Below, one piece after another: positions 15,295 through 25,089 of a stretch of DNA of 64,000 nt; the first letter of the stretch is position 1; the number at the start of each line of letters is the position of its first letter. Source of the stretch: Nocardia nova SH22a (lineage in GTDB: Bacteria > Actinomycetota > Actinomycetes > Mycobacteriales > Mycobacteriaceae); NCBI RefSeq assembly GCF_000523235.1, contig NZ_CP006850.1, positions 5,952,001 through 6,016,000 of the forward strand, given 5' to 3'. Below the pieces are notes generated by a model that was not told the origin of the DNA, made no database searches, and was given only the letters and a program-made list of their open reading frames with translations. Both the position numbers and the translations under genes were made by a program.

Positions 15295-16889
15295 CAGGCC
15301 ACCGCCGCCACAGTGGAGCCGGTGCGCAGTGCGCCCGCCGCGGTCCACACCTCGTCGAGTCCGCCGCTGAGGATGTGGTGGTGCTGCGCCGGATCGAGGT
15401 CCGGATGATCGGCTCGTTTGCTCATGCCGCGAGATTCGGTGCGGGCCAAGGCGGATCGGTACATCAACCGTCCGACGGCGGTGATCGCGGCCGACTGCCG
15501 GGCCAGCACCCGGGCGCGGCCGGAGTCGGCGGCCAGTCCGGCGCTCGCCCGTTCCCACACCGCGTCCAGCGTGGCCAGCGCGGGCCGGATCCGGTCACCG
15601 TGACGCAGATAGTTCTTCTCGACCGGAAGCAGCTCACCGCGCGCCGCGACCAGGATCTCGTCCGCGCTCACCCGGCCGGATCCGCTGGGCCGCAAGCCCG
15701 TTCGCCCCGCACCGGTGAGTTCCGCTCGCCGCCGACCGGTGCGCCGGGCAAATCCGGCCGCACCCCGGCCAGCCCAGCTGCCCGAGGACATCGCCCAGGC
15801 CGCGTTGTGGCTGCCGCCGCCGGTGAAACCGCCGCAGATACGTTCGCGGGTCGCGGCGTCACCGGCCGCGTACAGCCCCGCGACCGAGGTGGCGCAGTCG
15901 TCGTTCACGACCTCGATACCGCCGGTGCCGCGCACCGTGCCCTCCGCCAGCAGATCCACCTCGAAGCGCTGCCGGAACGGATCGATGCCGCGGCGGTCGA
16001 ACTGGAGGAAGAAATTCGGCTGCCCGCGCCGCATCCGCTCCCGGGTATCCGGATCGGCGCGGTCCAGCTGCGCGAAGACCCTCTCCCGCAACAGTGTTCG
16101 CGCGATCACCGAGCGTCCTCGCACCGAACCGGCGTCCTCGAGCACGCTGCCGTCCTCGTGGAAGAAGGTGGCGTAGCGGTAATAGGCGGTCTTGGTGACG
16201 GTGGAGCCCTTGGCGGTGATGCCGTAGGCGTTGGAGAACTCCATTCCGGAGAACCGCGCGCCCGCCTCGGCGGCCATGAGCGCGCCGTCGCCGGTGTCGA
16301 CGTTGGTGCCCAGCGCCCGCGACAGGAATGCGCAACCACCGGTCGCCAGCACCACCGCACCGCTGCGCACCCGGTAGTCGCGATCCTCACGCAGTAGATG
16401 CCCGGCCGCACCGCCCACGACGCCGTCCGCGTCGACCAGCAGCTCCAGCACCGGGGCGTGGTCGATGATCCGCACCCCCTGCCGACGCACCCAGGCCCGC
16501 ATGCGGCGCATATATTCCGGTCCCTGCACACCGGTGCGAATCTGCGCGCCGGTGTGCGGATCGACGGGGAACGGATACCGTCCCTCCTCACCCAGCCGGT
16601 GCATATTCGTATACGTCTGCTCGAGCACCCGATCCATCCAGTGATGGTCGGCGAGGAAGCCGCCCAGTTCCTCCCGGCTGGCCTTGGCCGCCGCCCGCGC
16701 CGCCGGATCCGGTGCCACGTACCAGACCCCGGTCCCCGCGGGCGCGGTCGCACCGCTGGTGCCGCAATATCCCTTGTCGGCCAGCACGACATCGGCGCCG
16801 GAGGCGGACGCTTGGATCGCCGCCCAGCAGGCCGCCGGTCCGCCGCCGATCACCAGGACGTCGGTATCGATCTGCCATGCGTCGCTCAT
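15294..16889 (-). CDS. FAD-binding protein of fumarate reductase/APS reductase alpha type
   Basis: 531 residues from the ATG at 16889 (AGGAG seven bases upstream; a GTG one codon earlier is less well placed). The N-terminal dinucleotide fold reads VLVIGGGPAACWAAIQA, and the FAD family motif GAVVLATGGCAF and the C-terminal GLYAAGDAATRERICGG segment are clear. The 4Fe-4S ferredoxin encoded by the next gene is the expected partner. Without a membrane anchor subunit, a soluble oxidoreductase is more likely than succinate dehydrogenase. Adenylylsulfate-reductase-like chemistry is possible but not shown; the nearby luciferase-type gene makes sulfur metabolism a reasonable guess. Confidence 0.9.
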   Translation of the reverse strand: MSDAWQIDTDVLVIGGGPAACWAAIQASASGADVVLADKGYCGTSGATAPAGTGVWYVAPDPAARAAAKASREELGGFLADHHWMDRVLEQTYTNMHRLGEEGRYPFPVDPHTGAQIRTGVQGPEYMRRMRAWVRRQGVRIIDHAPVLELLVDADGVVGGAAGHLLREDRDYRVRSGAVVLATGGCAFLSRALGTNVDTGDGALMAAEAGARFSGMEFSNAYGITAKGSTVTKTAYYRYATFFHEDGSVLEDAGSVRGRSVIARTLLRERVFAQLDRADPDTRERMRRGQPNFFLQFDRRGIDPFRQRFEVDLLAEGTVRGTGGIEVVNDDCATSVAGLYAAGDAATRERICGGFTGGGSHNAAWAMSSGSWAGRGAAGFARRTGRRRAELTGAGRTGLRPSGSGRVSADEILVAARGELLPVEKNYLRHGDRIRPALATLDAVWERASAGLAADSGRARVLARQSAAITAVGRLMYRSALARTESRGMSKRADHPDLDPAQHHHILSGGLDEVWTAAGALRTGSTVAAVA

Positions 16890-17223
16890 CACTGCGCTCC
16901 TGTATCTCGCGGGACACCCGCACCCGGACGCACCGAGGATCCCGCTGCGCGATCGTCGGCGCTCCTTCGAGATGCCCGCCCGATATGCATCGTCGGCGAC
17001 GGCGACGTTTCGGAGAATCCTTACGATCAGCGCGATTCTGTGCGGGCAGGCGCTGCCGGTTGCGAATCACCCACCGCCGACACCGTTCACCGTCGTGCGG
17101 CGAAGCGATGCGGTAGCCGCCGCGGGTGTGGTGGGAAGCGGTTCGCGGCACGGCGATCGGAACAAATCACCGACCGGCGGTGGTTGCCTCGGCAGACATG
17201 TCACCGCGAACACGGGAGATGAG
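16890..17223. other. Divergent intergenic region
   Basis: About 334 bases between the flavoprotein and the divergent quinone reductase. I see ribosome-binding sites at both edges but no convincing promoter, palindrome or small gene. An in-frame extension of the quinone reductase covers most of it but lacks a ribosome-binding site and reads like non-coding sequence. Confidence 0.5.
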
Positions 17224-18183
17224 ATGCTGGCAATCGGATTCGAGGTACCCGGCGGACCGGAGGTATTGCGACCGGTCGAGGTGCCCGAACCACATGCCGG
17301 GGCGGGTGAGGTGCGGATCAGCGTCGCCGCCGCGGCGGTGAATCCGTCCGACACCGTCACGCGATCCGGAATGGCGCACGACCGCTACCGTGCCGTGCGG
17401 CCGCCGTATGTTCCGGGATGGGATGCCGCGGGCATCGTCGACGAGGCCGACCCCGCGACCGGCTGGCGCCCCGGCGACCGGGTCGTCGCGATCACCCTGC
17501 CGGTACTCGCCGGTGGCGGGGCCTACGCCGAGAAGATCGTGGTGCCCGCCGGACAGGTGGCCCGCCTGCCGGAGGGAAGCGATTTCGCCTCCGCCGCAAC
17601 ACTTCCGATGAACGGGCTCACCGCCTGGTTCGCCTTGGCGGCACTCGCCCCGCAGACCGGGACGATCGCGGTGACGGGCGCGGCCGGTGCGGTCGGCGGC
17701 TACGTGATCCAGCTGGCGAAGATCCGCGGTTACACTGTCATCGCCGACGCGAAACCGGCCGATGAGCAACTGGTCCGCGATCTGGGCGCCGATATCGTGC
17801 TGCCCCGCGGCGCGGTCCTCGCGGCTCGCATTCGCGAACACGCCCCCGTCGGCGTGGACGCGCTGATCGACACCGCCCTCCAAGGCGACGCGGTACTCGC
17901 GGCCGTGCGCGACGGCGGCGACTTCGTCCTCCTGCGGCCCGCGGCCCTGGGCGGCGGAGCCACCCCGGAACGCGACATCTCGGTCCACCTCGTGATGGTC
18001 GCCGACCACCTCGACGAACCGGACGCGCTACGCGAACTGAGCCGCCTGGCCGCCTCGGACGCACTCACCCTGCGCGTGGCCCGCACGTTCCCCGCCGATC
18101 AGGCGGCGAGCGCCCACGAACTACTCGAGGCGGGCGGCCTCAGAGGCCGCATCGTCCTCGAATTCCCCACGTCCACCAACTAG
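17224..18183 (+). CDS. NADPH:quinone reductase/zinc-independent MDR oxidoreductase
   Basis: 319 residues from the ATG at 17224 (GGGAG ten bases upstream). It is a medium-chain dehydrogenase/reductase: GroES-like N-terminal half (VAAAAVNPSDTVTRSG, YVPGWDAAGIVDE) and a Rossmann half with IAVTGAAGAVGGYVIQLAK. The catalytic and structural zinc ligands of alcohol dehydrogenases are missing, which places it in the quinone oxidoreductase branch. Cytoplasmic, NADPH-dependent by family; its natural substrate is unknown. Its stop overlaps the stop region of the convergent cupin gene. Confidence 0.9.
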   Translation: MLAIGFEVPGGPEVLRPVEVPEPHAGAGEVRISVAAAAVNPSDTVTRSGMAHDRYRAVRPPYVPGWDAAGIVDEADPATGWRPGDRVVAITLPVLAGGGAYAEKIVVPAGQVARLPEGSDFASAATLPMNGLTAWFALAALAPQTGTIAVTGAAGAVGGYVIQLAKIRGYTVIADAKPADEQLVRDLGADIVLPRGAVLAARIREHAPVGVDALIDTALQGDAVLAAVRDGGDFVLLRPAALGGGATPERDISVHLVMVADHLDEPDALRELSRLAASDALTLRVARTFPADQAASAHELLEAGGLRGRIVLEFPTSTN

Positions 18184-18524
18184 CCCTCCGGATAGAACAG
18201 GAACAGCGTGCACCCGGTCGGGCTGGCGGGAATGTGCCACGAGCCCGCCGGGGCGTGCAGGAAGGTGCCCGCCGGGTAGTCGCGGGCTCCGTCGTGGAAG
18301 GTTCCGGTCAGGACGTAGACCTCTTCGGGGCCGGGTTCGTGGACGTCGCGGCGCGGCCAGGAGGCGCCGGGGTCCATTTCCAGGACGTTGGCGTGTGCGC
18401 CGCCGGGACCTTTCCAGAGCGGGCGCAGGCGCACGCCCGGGAACAATTCCCGGACGGGAGCATCGGCGACGGCGGCGCAGGTATAGCCCGGCTGGGCGAG
18501 GATTTCCGGATTCACATCTGCCAC
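18180..18524 (-). CDS. Cupin-domain protein, ChrR-like
   Basis: 114 residues if the GTG at 18524 is the start; no strong ribosome-binding site marks it, and starts at 18515 or further upstream to 18629 are possible. The cupin core is clear: ASWPRRDVHEPGPEEVYVL with the metal-binding His/Glu pattern, then DYPAGTFLHAPAGSWHIP. ChrR-type cupins bind zinc and some act as anti-sigma factors or enzymes. There is no sigma-factor gene beside it, so a stand-alone enzyme or sensor is as likely. It ends inside the stop of the convergent quinone reductase gene. Confidence 0.78.
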   Translation of the reverse strand: MADVNPEILAQPGYTCAAVADAPVRELFPGVRLRPLWKGPGGAHANVLEMDPGASWPRRDVHEPGPEEVYVLTGTFHDGARDYPAGTFLHAPAGSWHIPASPTGCTLFLFYPEG

Positions 18525-18586
18525 GGTGCCGGACGCGGCAGGGAGCCGACAGTGCCGGACACGACGCCGAGGGGTACATTTCTGCC

Positions 18587-18757
18587 GTGCATCGTGTGGT
18601 GGCGCTCGTACGGCCGGTGCAGTCGACATTCGAACTCGGTTGCACGGTGGAGGTTTTCGGCACTCGACACCGTGAACATTTCTGGCTCGCTACCGGTGGC
18701 CGAACTGCCGTCAGCCGCCGTCCGGCAGGCGCTGATCGACGACCATCAACTACTCAA
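18587..18757 (+). pseudogene. Remnant of a GlxA/AraC-type regulator gene
   Basis: From the GTG at 18587 the translation begins VHRVVALVRPVQSTFELGC, then TVEVFGT, which is the usual N-terminus of GlxA-type (DJ-1 domain plus AraC) regulators. It breaks after about 30 codons. In another frame, LPSAAVRQALIDDHQ resembles a segment that should lie much further on in such proteins. The rest of the gene, including the DNA-binding domain, is missing, and the vapBC genes follow at once. I read it as a deleted, frame-shifted remnant. Confidence 0.5.
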
Positions 18758-18758
18758 G

Positions 18759-18784
18759 GTATGTCGGTATACTAATGGTATGTC
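18759..18784 (+). promoter_or_regulatory. Candidate vapBC promoter/operator
   Basis: This short AT-rich patch contains GGTATGTC twice (18759-18766 and 18777-18784) and GGTATAC between them, plus TATACT, a good -10 element. Repeats this close to the antitoxin start are typical of autoregulatory sites bound by the VapB-VapC complex. A transcript from here would have almost no leader. Confidence 0.45.
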
Positions 18785-18995
18785 TGACCTCACCACCATC
18801 AAGGTGTCGAAAGTGATTCGTGATCGCCTGCAACGAGTCGCCGCTTCCAAAGGGGTTACTCTCGCGCAGGCAATCGACCAACTCCTGGACACGGCGGCTT
18901 CGCAGCCGAAGCCGACCATCGGGGGCTATCGCAGCGATCGCCCCCTGTCGGCCGAAGAGATCGACCAGCGACTCGGCCAAGGATTCGGGGTCTGA
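18780..18995 (+). CDS. vapB: VapB-type antitoxin
   Basis: 71 residues from the ATG at 18780. The N-terminal half (TIKVSKVIRDRLQRVAASKG) is a ribbon-helix-helix DNA-binding domain; the C-terminal half (ending EEIDQRLGQGFGV) would wrap around the toxin. The TGA overlaps the toxin ATG by one base, the usual arrangement for co-translation. It likely represses its own promoter, with repeats just upstream. An in-frame extension upstream belongs to the decayed regulator, not to this gene. Confidence 0.88.
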   Translation: MSDLTTIKVSKVIRDRLQRVAASKGVTLAQAIDQLLDTAASQPKPTIGGYRSDRPLSAEEIDQRLGQGFGV

Positions 18996-19420
18996 TGTCC
19001 GTAGTGGTCGACACCAGCGCGATCCTCGCGCTCTTCGACGAGTCCTATGACGAACACGCGGCACTGGCCCGGATCGTCGGCAAGGGAGACGAGCATCTGG
19101 TCGTGTCGCCGTTCATCGTGGCCGAAGCCGACTACATGCTCTACACGAGACTGGGTTCCCGAGCGGCCCGCGATTTCGCCAGCGATGTCGCGGCCGGAGC
19201 GTATGACCTCGCCGAATGGACCGCCAACCAGCACGCTGCCGCACTCGCGGTCACCGGGAAGTACGACGACGGCTACATCGGCATCGCCGATGCGTCCAAC
19301 GTCGTCATCGCCGACCGGGAGCGCACCGACCGCATCATGACCCTCGACCAACGGCACTTCCGAACCCTGCGACCGCTGTGGGGTTTCGACAACTTCGTTC
19401 TGCTTCCTTACGACAGCTGA
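18995..19420 (+). CDS. vapC: VapC-type PIN-domain toxin
   Basis: 141 residues with the complete PIN-domain acidic set: D6 in VVVDTSAIL, E44 in FIVAEADY, D99 in IGIADASNVV and D118 in MTLDQRHF. Members are Mg-dependent ribonucleases that cut tRNA or rRNA when freed from the antitoxin. It is coupled to vapB by a one-base overlap and ends before a hairpin. All catalytic residues are present, so it should be active. Confidence 0.92.
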   Translation: MSVVVDTSAILALFDESYDEHAALARIVGKGDEHLVVSPFIVAEADYMLYTRLGSRAARDFASDVAAGAYDLAEWTANQHAAALAVTGKYDDGYIGIADASNVVIADRERTDRIMTLDQRHFRTLRPLWGFDNFVLLPYDS

Positions 19421-19447
19421 ACGAAAAGTGTTGCGCCACACCGACCC

Positions 19448-19468
19448 GGTGGCCGCATACCGGCCACC
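19448..19468. terminator. Hairpin between convergent genes
   Basis: GGTGGCCG, loop CATAC, CGGCCACC: an 8-base perfect stem 28 bases after vapC and just before the stop of the convergent membrane-protein gene. No U-run follows, as is common in high-GC actinomycetes. Likely a bidirectional terminator. Confidence 0.5.
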
Positions 19469-19476
19469 GACACCGG

Positions 19477-19965
19477 TCAAACCCCCGAGTCCCGCTCGGC
19501 GCGTTCCAGCGCCACCGCTCGCCGCATGACCTCGCGGGCGCGGCTGCGGTCGCCCGCGTAGTCGTAGGCGCGGGCGGCGCGGTAGTTGGTGCGCCAGTTG
19601 TCGGGGTCGGCCTCGTATTCCTTCTTGACCCGCTCGAACAGCTCGTCGGCGGCGGATTTCTCCAGACGGCCCGACGGGCGGCGCGGGAGGTCCGAGGTGT
19701 CGAGTTCGAGGCCCTCGTCGTGGATCCGGCGGGCCAGATGCTGGTGGGCGAGGGCGGCGCGGATGCTGGCCGCCACCACCCAGACACCGAGGACGGGCAG
19801 GATCAGAACGCCGACGCCCATGGCGATCGCGGCCGGTTTGCCGGAACCCATCAGGTCGATCGCGATCCGGCCCAGCAGCAGGAAGTAGAAGGCCAGGGCG
19901 ACGACCAGGAACACGATGAACCCGACGATGCGCACAACCTGTCGGCCACTGCCGGATTCGCTCAC
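19477..19965 (-). CDS. Conserved membrane protein next to dapB (Rv2772c-like)
   Basis: 162 residues from a GTG at 19965. Two membrane helices (about 10-34 and 45-68) are followed by a charged cytoplasmic tail with a TPR-like stretch (NWRTNYRAARAYDYAGD). The same small membrane protein sits directly downstream of dapB in M. tuberculosis (Rv2772c, from memory), and here the gap to dapB is 31 bases on the same strand, so co-transcription is likely. Function unknown. Confidence 0.85.
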   Translation of the reverse strand: MSESGSGRQVVRIVGFIVFLVVALAFYFLLLGRIAIDLMGSGKPAAIAMGVGVLILPVLGVWVVAASIRAALAHQHLARRIHDEGLELDTSDLPRRPSGRLEKSAADELFERVKKEYEADPDNWRTNYRAARAYDYAGDRSRAREVMRRAVALERAERDSGV

Positions 19966-19996
19966 GACCGCACCCCGCGCTGGGTCACCGGATCGC

Positions 19997-21147
<1,151 letters not shown>

Positions 21148-22263
21148 TCAGTCGAAGACGATCACCTGCCGCAGACCGTGCCCGGCCGCCAGTTCGTCCA
21201 TCGCGTGGTTGATGTCGTCGAGCCGGATCCGCGCCGACACCAGGCGCTCGACCGGCAACCGGCCCGCCCGCCACATCTTCACGTATTCGGGGATGTCGCG
21301 GGCGGGCACCGCCGAGCCGAGGTAGCTGCCGACGATCGAGCGTCCCTGCGCGACCAGTCCCAGCGGTGAAATGCTCGCCCGCGCTTCGGGATTCGGCAGT
21401 CCGACCGTGACGGTGGTCCCGCCGGGTGCGGTGGCGCCCACCGCGGTCTCGAAGGCGCGGACATTACCCGCGGCCTCCACGACGACCTCGGCGACGATGC
21501 CCTGCTCGGCGAGCTCCGCCGGGGTGTAGACCTGGGTGGCGCCCAGTTCCCGGGCCAGCGTCAGCTTCTCCGGCAGGGTGTCGACGGCGATGACCTCACC
21601 ACCCAGACTCTCCCGCAGCGAGGCGGCCACCAGTACCGCCGCCATACCGACACCGCCGAGCCCGACGACCATGATCCGGTCGCCCGGTCCCGGTCGCGCC
21701 GAGTTCAGCAGGGCCCCGCCGCCGGTCAGGACGGCACAGCCGAGGACGGCGGCGATCTCGGGCGGCACATCGTCGTCGACCGGCACCACCGAGCGCCGAT
21801 CCACCACCGCGTGGGTGGCGAAACCGGAGACGCCGAGATGGTGCTGGACCTCGGCGCCGTCCCGGGTCAGCCTGCGTCCGCCGCCCAGCAGTTCACCGGC
21901 ATTGTTGGCCACGCTGCCGGGTACGCACGGCGTCCGCCCGTCGGTCGCGCACCCCTCGCACTGTCCGCAGCGCGGCAGGAAGGTCATCACCACGCGCTGC
22001 CCGATCCGCAGATCACTGTCACCGGGACCGAGTCGTTCGACCCGCCCGGCCGCCTCGTGCCCGAGCAGCATCGGCAGCGGCCGCACCCGGTTGCCGTCGA
22101 CCACCGACAGATCCGAATGGCACAGCCCGGCCGCCTCGATCCGCACCAGCAGCTCCCCCGGTCCCGGCTCGCCCAGTTCCAGTTCCTCGACCACGATCGG
22201 CGTCGAGTCCGCATAGGGAACCGGATCCCCGATCCGCTCCAGCACAGCACCACGAATCTTCAT
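21148..22263 (-). CDS. Zinc-dependent alcohol dehydrogenase
   Basis: 371 residues from the ATG at 22263. Catalytic zinc ligands are present (AAGLCHSDLSVV and LLGHEAAGRVE), and the structural zinc loop CGQCEGCATDGRTPC has its four cysteines. The Rossmann motif is VGLGGVGMAAVLVA. This is the NAD-dependent class III/mycothiol-type alcohol dehydrogenase group in overall design. It stands alone on the minus strand between dapB and the pentapeptide protein; substrate not predictable. An in-frame extension to 22332 lacks support. Confidence 0.92.
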   Translation of the reverse strand: MKIRGAVLERIGDPVPYADSTPIVVEELELGEPGPGELLVRIEAAGLCHSDLSVVDGNRVRPLPMLLGHEAAGRVERLGPGDSDLRIGQRVVMTFLPRCGQCEGCATDGRTPCVPGSVANNAGELLGGGRRLTRDGAEVQHHLGVSGFATHAVVDRRSVVPVDDDVPPEIAAVLGCAVLTGGGALLNSARPGPGDRIMVVGLGGVGMAAVLVAASLRESLGGEVIAVDTLPEKLTLARELGATQVYTPAELAEQGIVAEVVVEAAGNVRAFETAVGATAPGGTTVTVGLPNPEARASISPLGLVAQGRSIVGSYLGSAVPARDIPEYVKMWRAGRLPVERLVSARIRLDDINHAMDELAAGHGLRQVIVFD

Positions 22264-22460
22264 GCGACCGACGGTACCGGGTGCGCGAATATCCGGCGCC
22301 GGGTTCACCGGCCACGACGCCGGGCCGAACACTCATCGGCACGGCCGGGGTATTCGGCCCTCACCGCGCCGGTGTCCCGTCCTCGACGTCGACGAACCAG
22401 GTTGCCGGCTACCGGCATCGATGACCCGCGGCCCGCCGACACGCCTCCTGCTCGGCCGCG

Positions 22461-23753
22461 TCAGATTTGCGCGGGCACCGGGCCGGGAGCGGTGTCGCCG
22501 GGCGTCTCGCTCTCTGCGGTCGGTTGCGGTGCGACGGAACCCGGTCCGGGCCAGCCGTGCAGGACCGAGCCGTCCACGGAGACCGTGCCGCTGTAGGTGA
22601 CTCCCGTGAAGTCGGCGGCGGCCGGACCGCCGATCCGGGCCTGGTCGAATACCGTCCGTTCGGCACCGAAACGGGTGCCCGCGAAGGTGATTCGAGCGCC
22701 GCCGATGTGCGCACCGTCGAATCGAGTGCGGGTGCCCTCGAAGCGGGCCGCGTCGAAGTACGTGCTCGCCGCCGTGAATCGGGCCCGGGTGAACGATGCC
22801 GACGGTCCGGTGAACCGGGCGCCGGTGAACCTGGTTCGCGGACCGCCGAATTCGGTGTCGGTGAAATCGGCGGCGCCGTTGAAGACGGCGCCGACGAAAC
22901 TGGTACCCGCCCGTCCGTTCGTCCCCTCGCCGGGCGACGGGGTGAACAGGGTGCCGCCGAACAGGGCGTCGCTGTCGAAGCGAGCGCTGTGGAAGGTCAC
23001 ATGGGTACCGATGAATTCGACGTTCTCGAAATTGGCGGATCGCTCGCCGATGAAACGGGTTCCGCGCAGATGGGTGTGACCACCGGCGAAAACGGCCCAG
23101 CGGAAGTCGACATCCTCGAGCACCGCGTCGTCGAAGTTGAAATCGCAATCCGACCACGAGATCTCGGCCCGGCGCCGCAGATGCGACACGATCACCGCGA
23201 CGATGGTGCGCCGCACCTCACGATCGTTCTGACGTACCTGATACACCCGCTGGACCTCGGCGCCGTCGGCACCGTCGGTGGTGGTGCGTGAGCTCAGATG
23301 TGTTGCGCCGTCGGCAGGGTCGTAGGGCAGGCGCAGATATCCGCACAGCACATCGATGCACTGCTGACGGCGGCCGCGGGCGGCGAACTCGTCGGCCACA
23401 CCGGCCATGGCGTAGACCCCGGCCATCCGCACCGCGACATCGGCATTGCCCAGCTGCGCCGCCGCGGCCCCGAACACCTGGGCGAAGCGCCCGCGTTCGT
23501 TGTCGCGCTGCCGCCGATAGGCCACGACCAGCGCCACCGCACCACCCACACCGGCCGAGACCGACAGCGCGATCTTGGTCAGATCCAGCTGATTCGGCGT
23601 ATCTGCCTTGGCGCCGAGCAGCAGCCACAGCACCCACCAGGCGAATGCGGCGATGGCCAGCGCTCCCACCACAACCGACACCACCGCCACCAGCAGCGCC
23701 GACCGCTGCATGCGCTGTGTCTGCCGCTCCAGAAATCTCCCCCGCCGAACCAT
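22461..23753 (-). CDS. Membrane protein with pentapeptide-repeat domain
   Basis: 430 residues. Two membrane helices lie near the N-terminus (about 18-47 and 62-82). A helical cytoplasmic linker follows (83-205), then from about residue 208 to 395 a run of pentapeptide units of the A(D/N)LXX/F type (CDFNFDDAVLEDVDF, then TRFTGARFTGPSASFTRARF) predicted to fold as a right-handed quadrilateral beta-helix. A Pro/Thr-rich tail ends the protein. Similar two-helix pentapeptide proteins are common in actinomycetes and have no defined role that I know. No neighbour suggests one. Confidence 0.88.
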   Translation of the reverse strand: MVRRGRFLERQTQRMQRSALLVAVVSVVVGALAIAAFAWWVLWLLLGAKADTPNQLDLTKIALSVSAGVGGAVALVVAYRRQRDNERGRFAQVFGAAAAQLGNADVAVRMAGVYAMAGVADEFAARGRRQQCIDVLCGYLRLPYDPADGATHLSSRTTTDGADGAEVQRVYQVRQNDREVRRTIVAVIVSHLRRRAEISWSDCDFNFDDAVLEDVDFRWAVFAGGHTHLRGTRFIGERSANFENVEFIGTHVTFHSARFDSDALFGGTLFTPSPGEGTNGRAGTSFVGAVFNGAADFTDTEFGGPRTRFTGARFTGPSASFTRARFTAASTYFDAARFEGTRTRFDGAHIGGARITFAGTRFGAERTVFDQARIGGPAAADFTGVTYSGTVSVDGSVLHGWPGPGSVAPQPTAESETPGDTAPGPVPAQI

Positions 23754-23771
23754 GACCGAATGATAACGGGA

Positions 23772-23800
23772 ATACGGCGCCCACTCGGTGAGCGCCGTAT
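23772..23800 (-). terminator. Hairpin downstream of MFS gene
   Basis: ATACGGCGC and GCGCCGTAT form a 9-base perfect stem with an 11-base loop, 30 bases past the MFS stop on the minus strand and upstream of the pentapeptide gene. It likely separates the two transcripts. Confidence 0.5.
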
Positions 23801-23829
23801 CACTGTGCCCGGCAACAGGTTCTATCGGA

Positions 23830-25032
23830 TCACGCGGCCCGGCTGCCCCGCACTCCGATCGCCGCGGCGGTGAGGCAGGCCGCGGCGACGACCACCACGA
23901 ACCACGGGAAGATGGTGCTCATCCCCCATTGAGTCGCAGCCCACCCGGCCAGGACGGTCGGCAGGGCCATGGCCGAATAGGCCAGCAGATAGTAGGCCGA
24001 CATGGTCTCGCCGCGCTTGTGCTGCGGCACCACATTCGACAGGTGCCGCAGCGAACCACCGAAGCCGAGACCGAAGGTGCCGCCCAGCAGTACGCCCGCG
24101 GCCAGCACCACGACCCAATTGTGGGTGGCCAGAGCGGGCAGTGTCAGCAGCAGCGCGATCGCCATTCCGGTATCTCCCGCGACGGCCGCGCGCCGTGCCG
24201 GAATCGAGGTCGCGAACAGCTGGGCCAGCGCGCCCGCGGTCGCCGTGGAGGCCACCACCGCTCCGCCGAACACCAGATTGTGAACCCCGGTCTGCTCCGC
24301 CGCCAGCGAGGGATACAGCGACAGCAGCACACCCAGCACCGACCAGGCCGCCATCACGCCCAGCGCCGAGAACCAGAAATCAGCGCGAATCTCCTGTGGC
24401 ACCGCCGGTTTCGCGATCCGGATGGGCCCCGGCACCCGGGTGGTGTGGGTTTCGGTCATCACCACCACACCGGCCGCGATCAGCAGGCACAGCACCGTGA
24501 TCACCACATACGGCGTGCGCAGCGGATGCGGAACGTACTGCGCCAGCAGGGCCGAACCCAGAATCGCCACGGCCATACCGGCATTGAACGCCACCCCGGT
24601 CAGCTGACCCGAGCGGGCGCCGTGCTGCGGCCGCAGATCCAGCAGCGCCGCCGCACCCGCGACCACCGTCGCGCCGACCGCCACCCCGTGCAGCGCCCGC
24701 GCCACCAGCAGCATCGCCACATTGTCGGCGAACAGGAATACGATCAGCCCGATCACCATCGTCGCCAGCGCGCCCAGCAGCACCGGTTTGCGGCCGACCA
24801 CATCGGACACCTTGCCCGACACCAGCACCGCGGCCAGGGCGGCCACCGCGTAGACGGCGAAGACGATCGTCGTGGTCAGCGGCGAGAAATGCCATTCCTT
24901 CTGGTAGAGACCGTAGAGCGGCGCGGGCGCCCCGGACACTCCCAGCGCGACTCCGCTCGCGATCAGAATCAGTGCATAGGCCCAGGGCTGGGTGGTCCGC
25001 CGGGCCGGTGCAACCGTCGCAGTTGCGGCCAT
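23830..25032 (-). CDS. MFS transporter
   Basis: 400 residues with twelve predicted membrane helices. The MFS signature after helix 2 reads VSGKVSDVVGRKPVLL, and the start lies at the ATG at 25032. It is divergent from a small ArsR-type regulator, with one copy of a paired operator 22 bases upstream of its start, so it is probably repressed by that regulator and induced by a small molecule. Substrate is unknown; drug or metabolite efflux is the usual role. Confidence 0.92.
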   Translation of the reverse strand: MAATATVAPARRTTQPWAYALILIASGVALGVSGAPAPLYGLYQKEWHFSPLTTTIVFAVYAVAALAAVLVSGKVSDVVGRKPVLLGALATMVIGLIVFLFADNVAMLLVARALHGVAVGATVVAGAAALLDLRPQHGARSGQLTGVAFNAGMAVAILGSALLAQYVPHPLRTPYVVITVLCLLIAAGVVVMTETHTTRVPGPIRIAKPAVPQEIRADFWFSALGVMAAWSVLGVLLSLYPSLAAEQTGVHNLVFGGAVVASTATAGALAQLFATSIPARRAAVAGDTGMAIALLLTLPALATHNWVVVLAAGVLLGGTFGLGFGGSLRHLSNVVPQHKRGETMSAYYLLAYSAMALPTVLAGWAATQWGMSTIFPWFVVVVAAACLTAAAIGVRGSRAA

Positions 25033-25053
25033 CGATTCTCCCCATCAGGTAAG

Positions 25054-25069
25054 TTTGATTGCGATCGAA
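25054..25069. promoter_or_regulatory. ArsR operator, MFS side
   Basis: TTTGAT-TGCG-ATCGAA is an inverted repeat with one arm mismatch and the same 6-4-6 form as the perfect site 36 bases away. It lies just upstream of the MFS start. Confidence 0.55.
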
Positions 25070-25089
25070 CTCAACCACCGTAACTATGG

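Noticed and set aside
18234..18779. N-terminal extension of the antitoxin frame
   Set aside because: It reads through the antisense of the cupin gene and the regulator remnant; the ATG at 18780 with its promoter is the sensible start.
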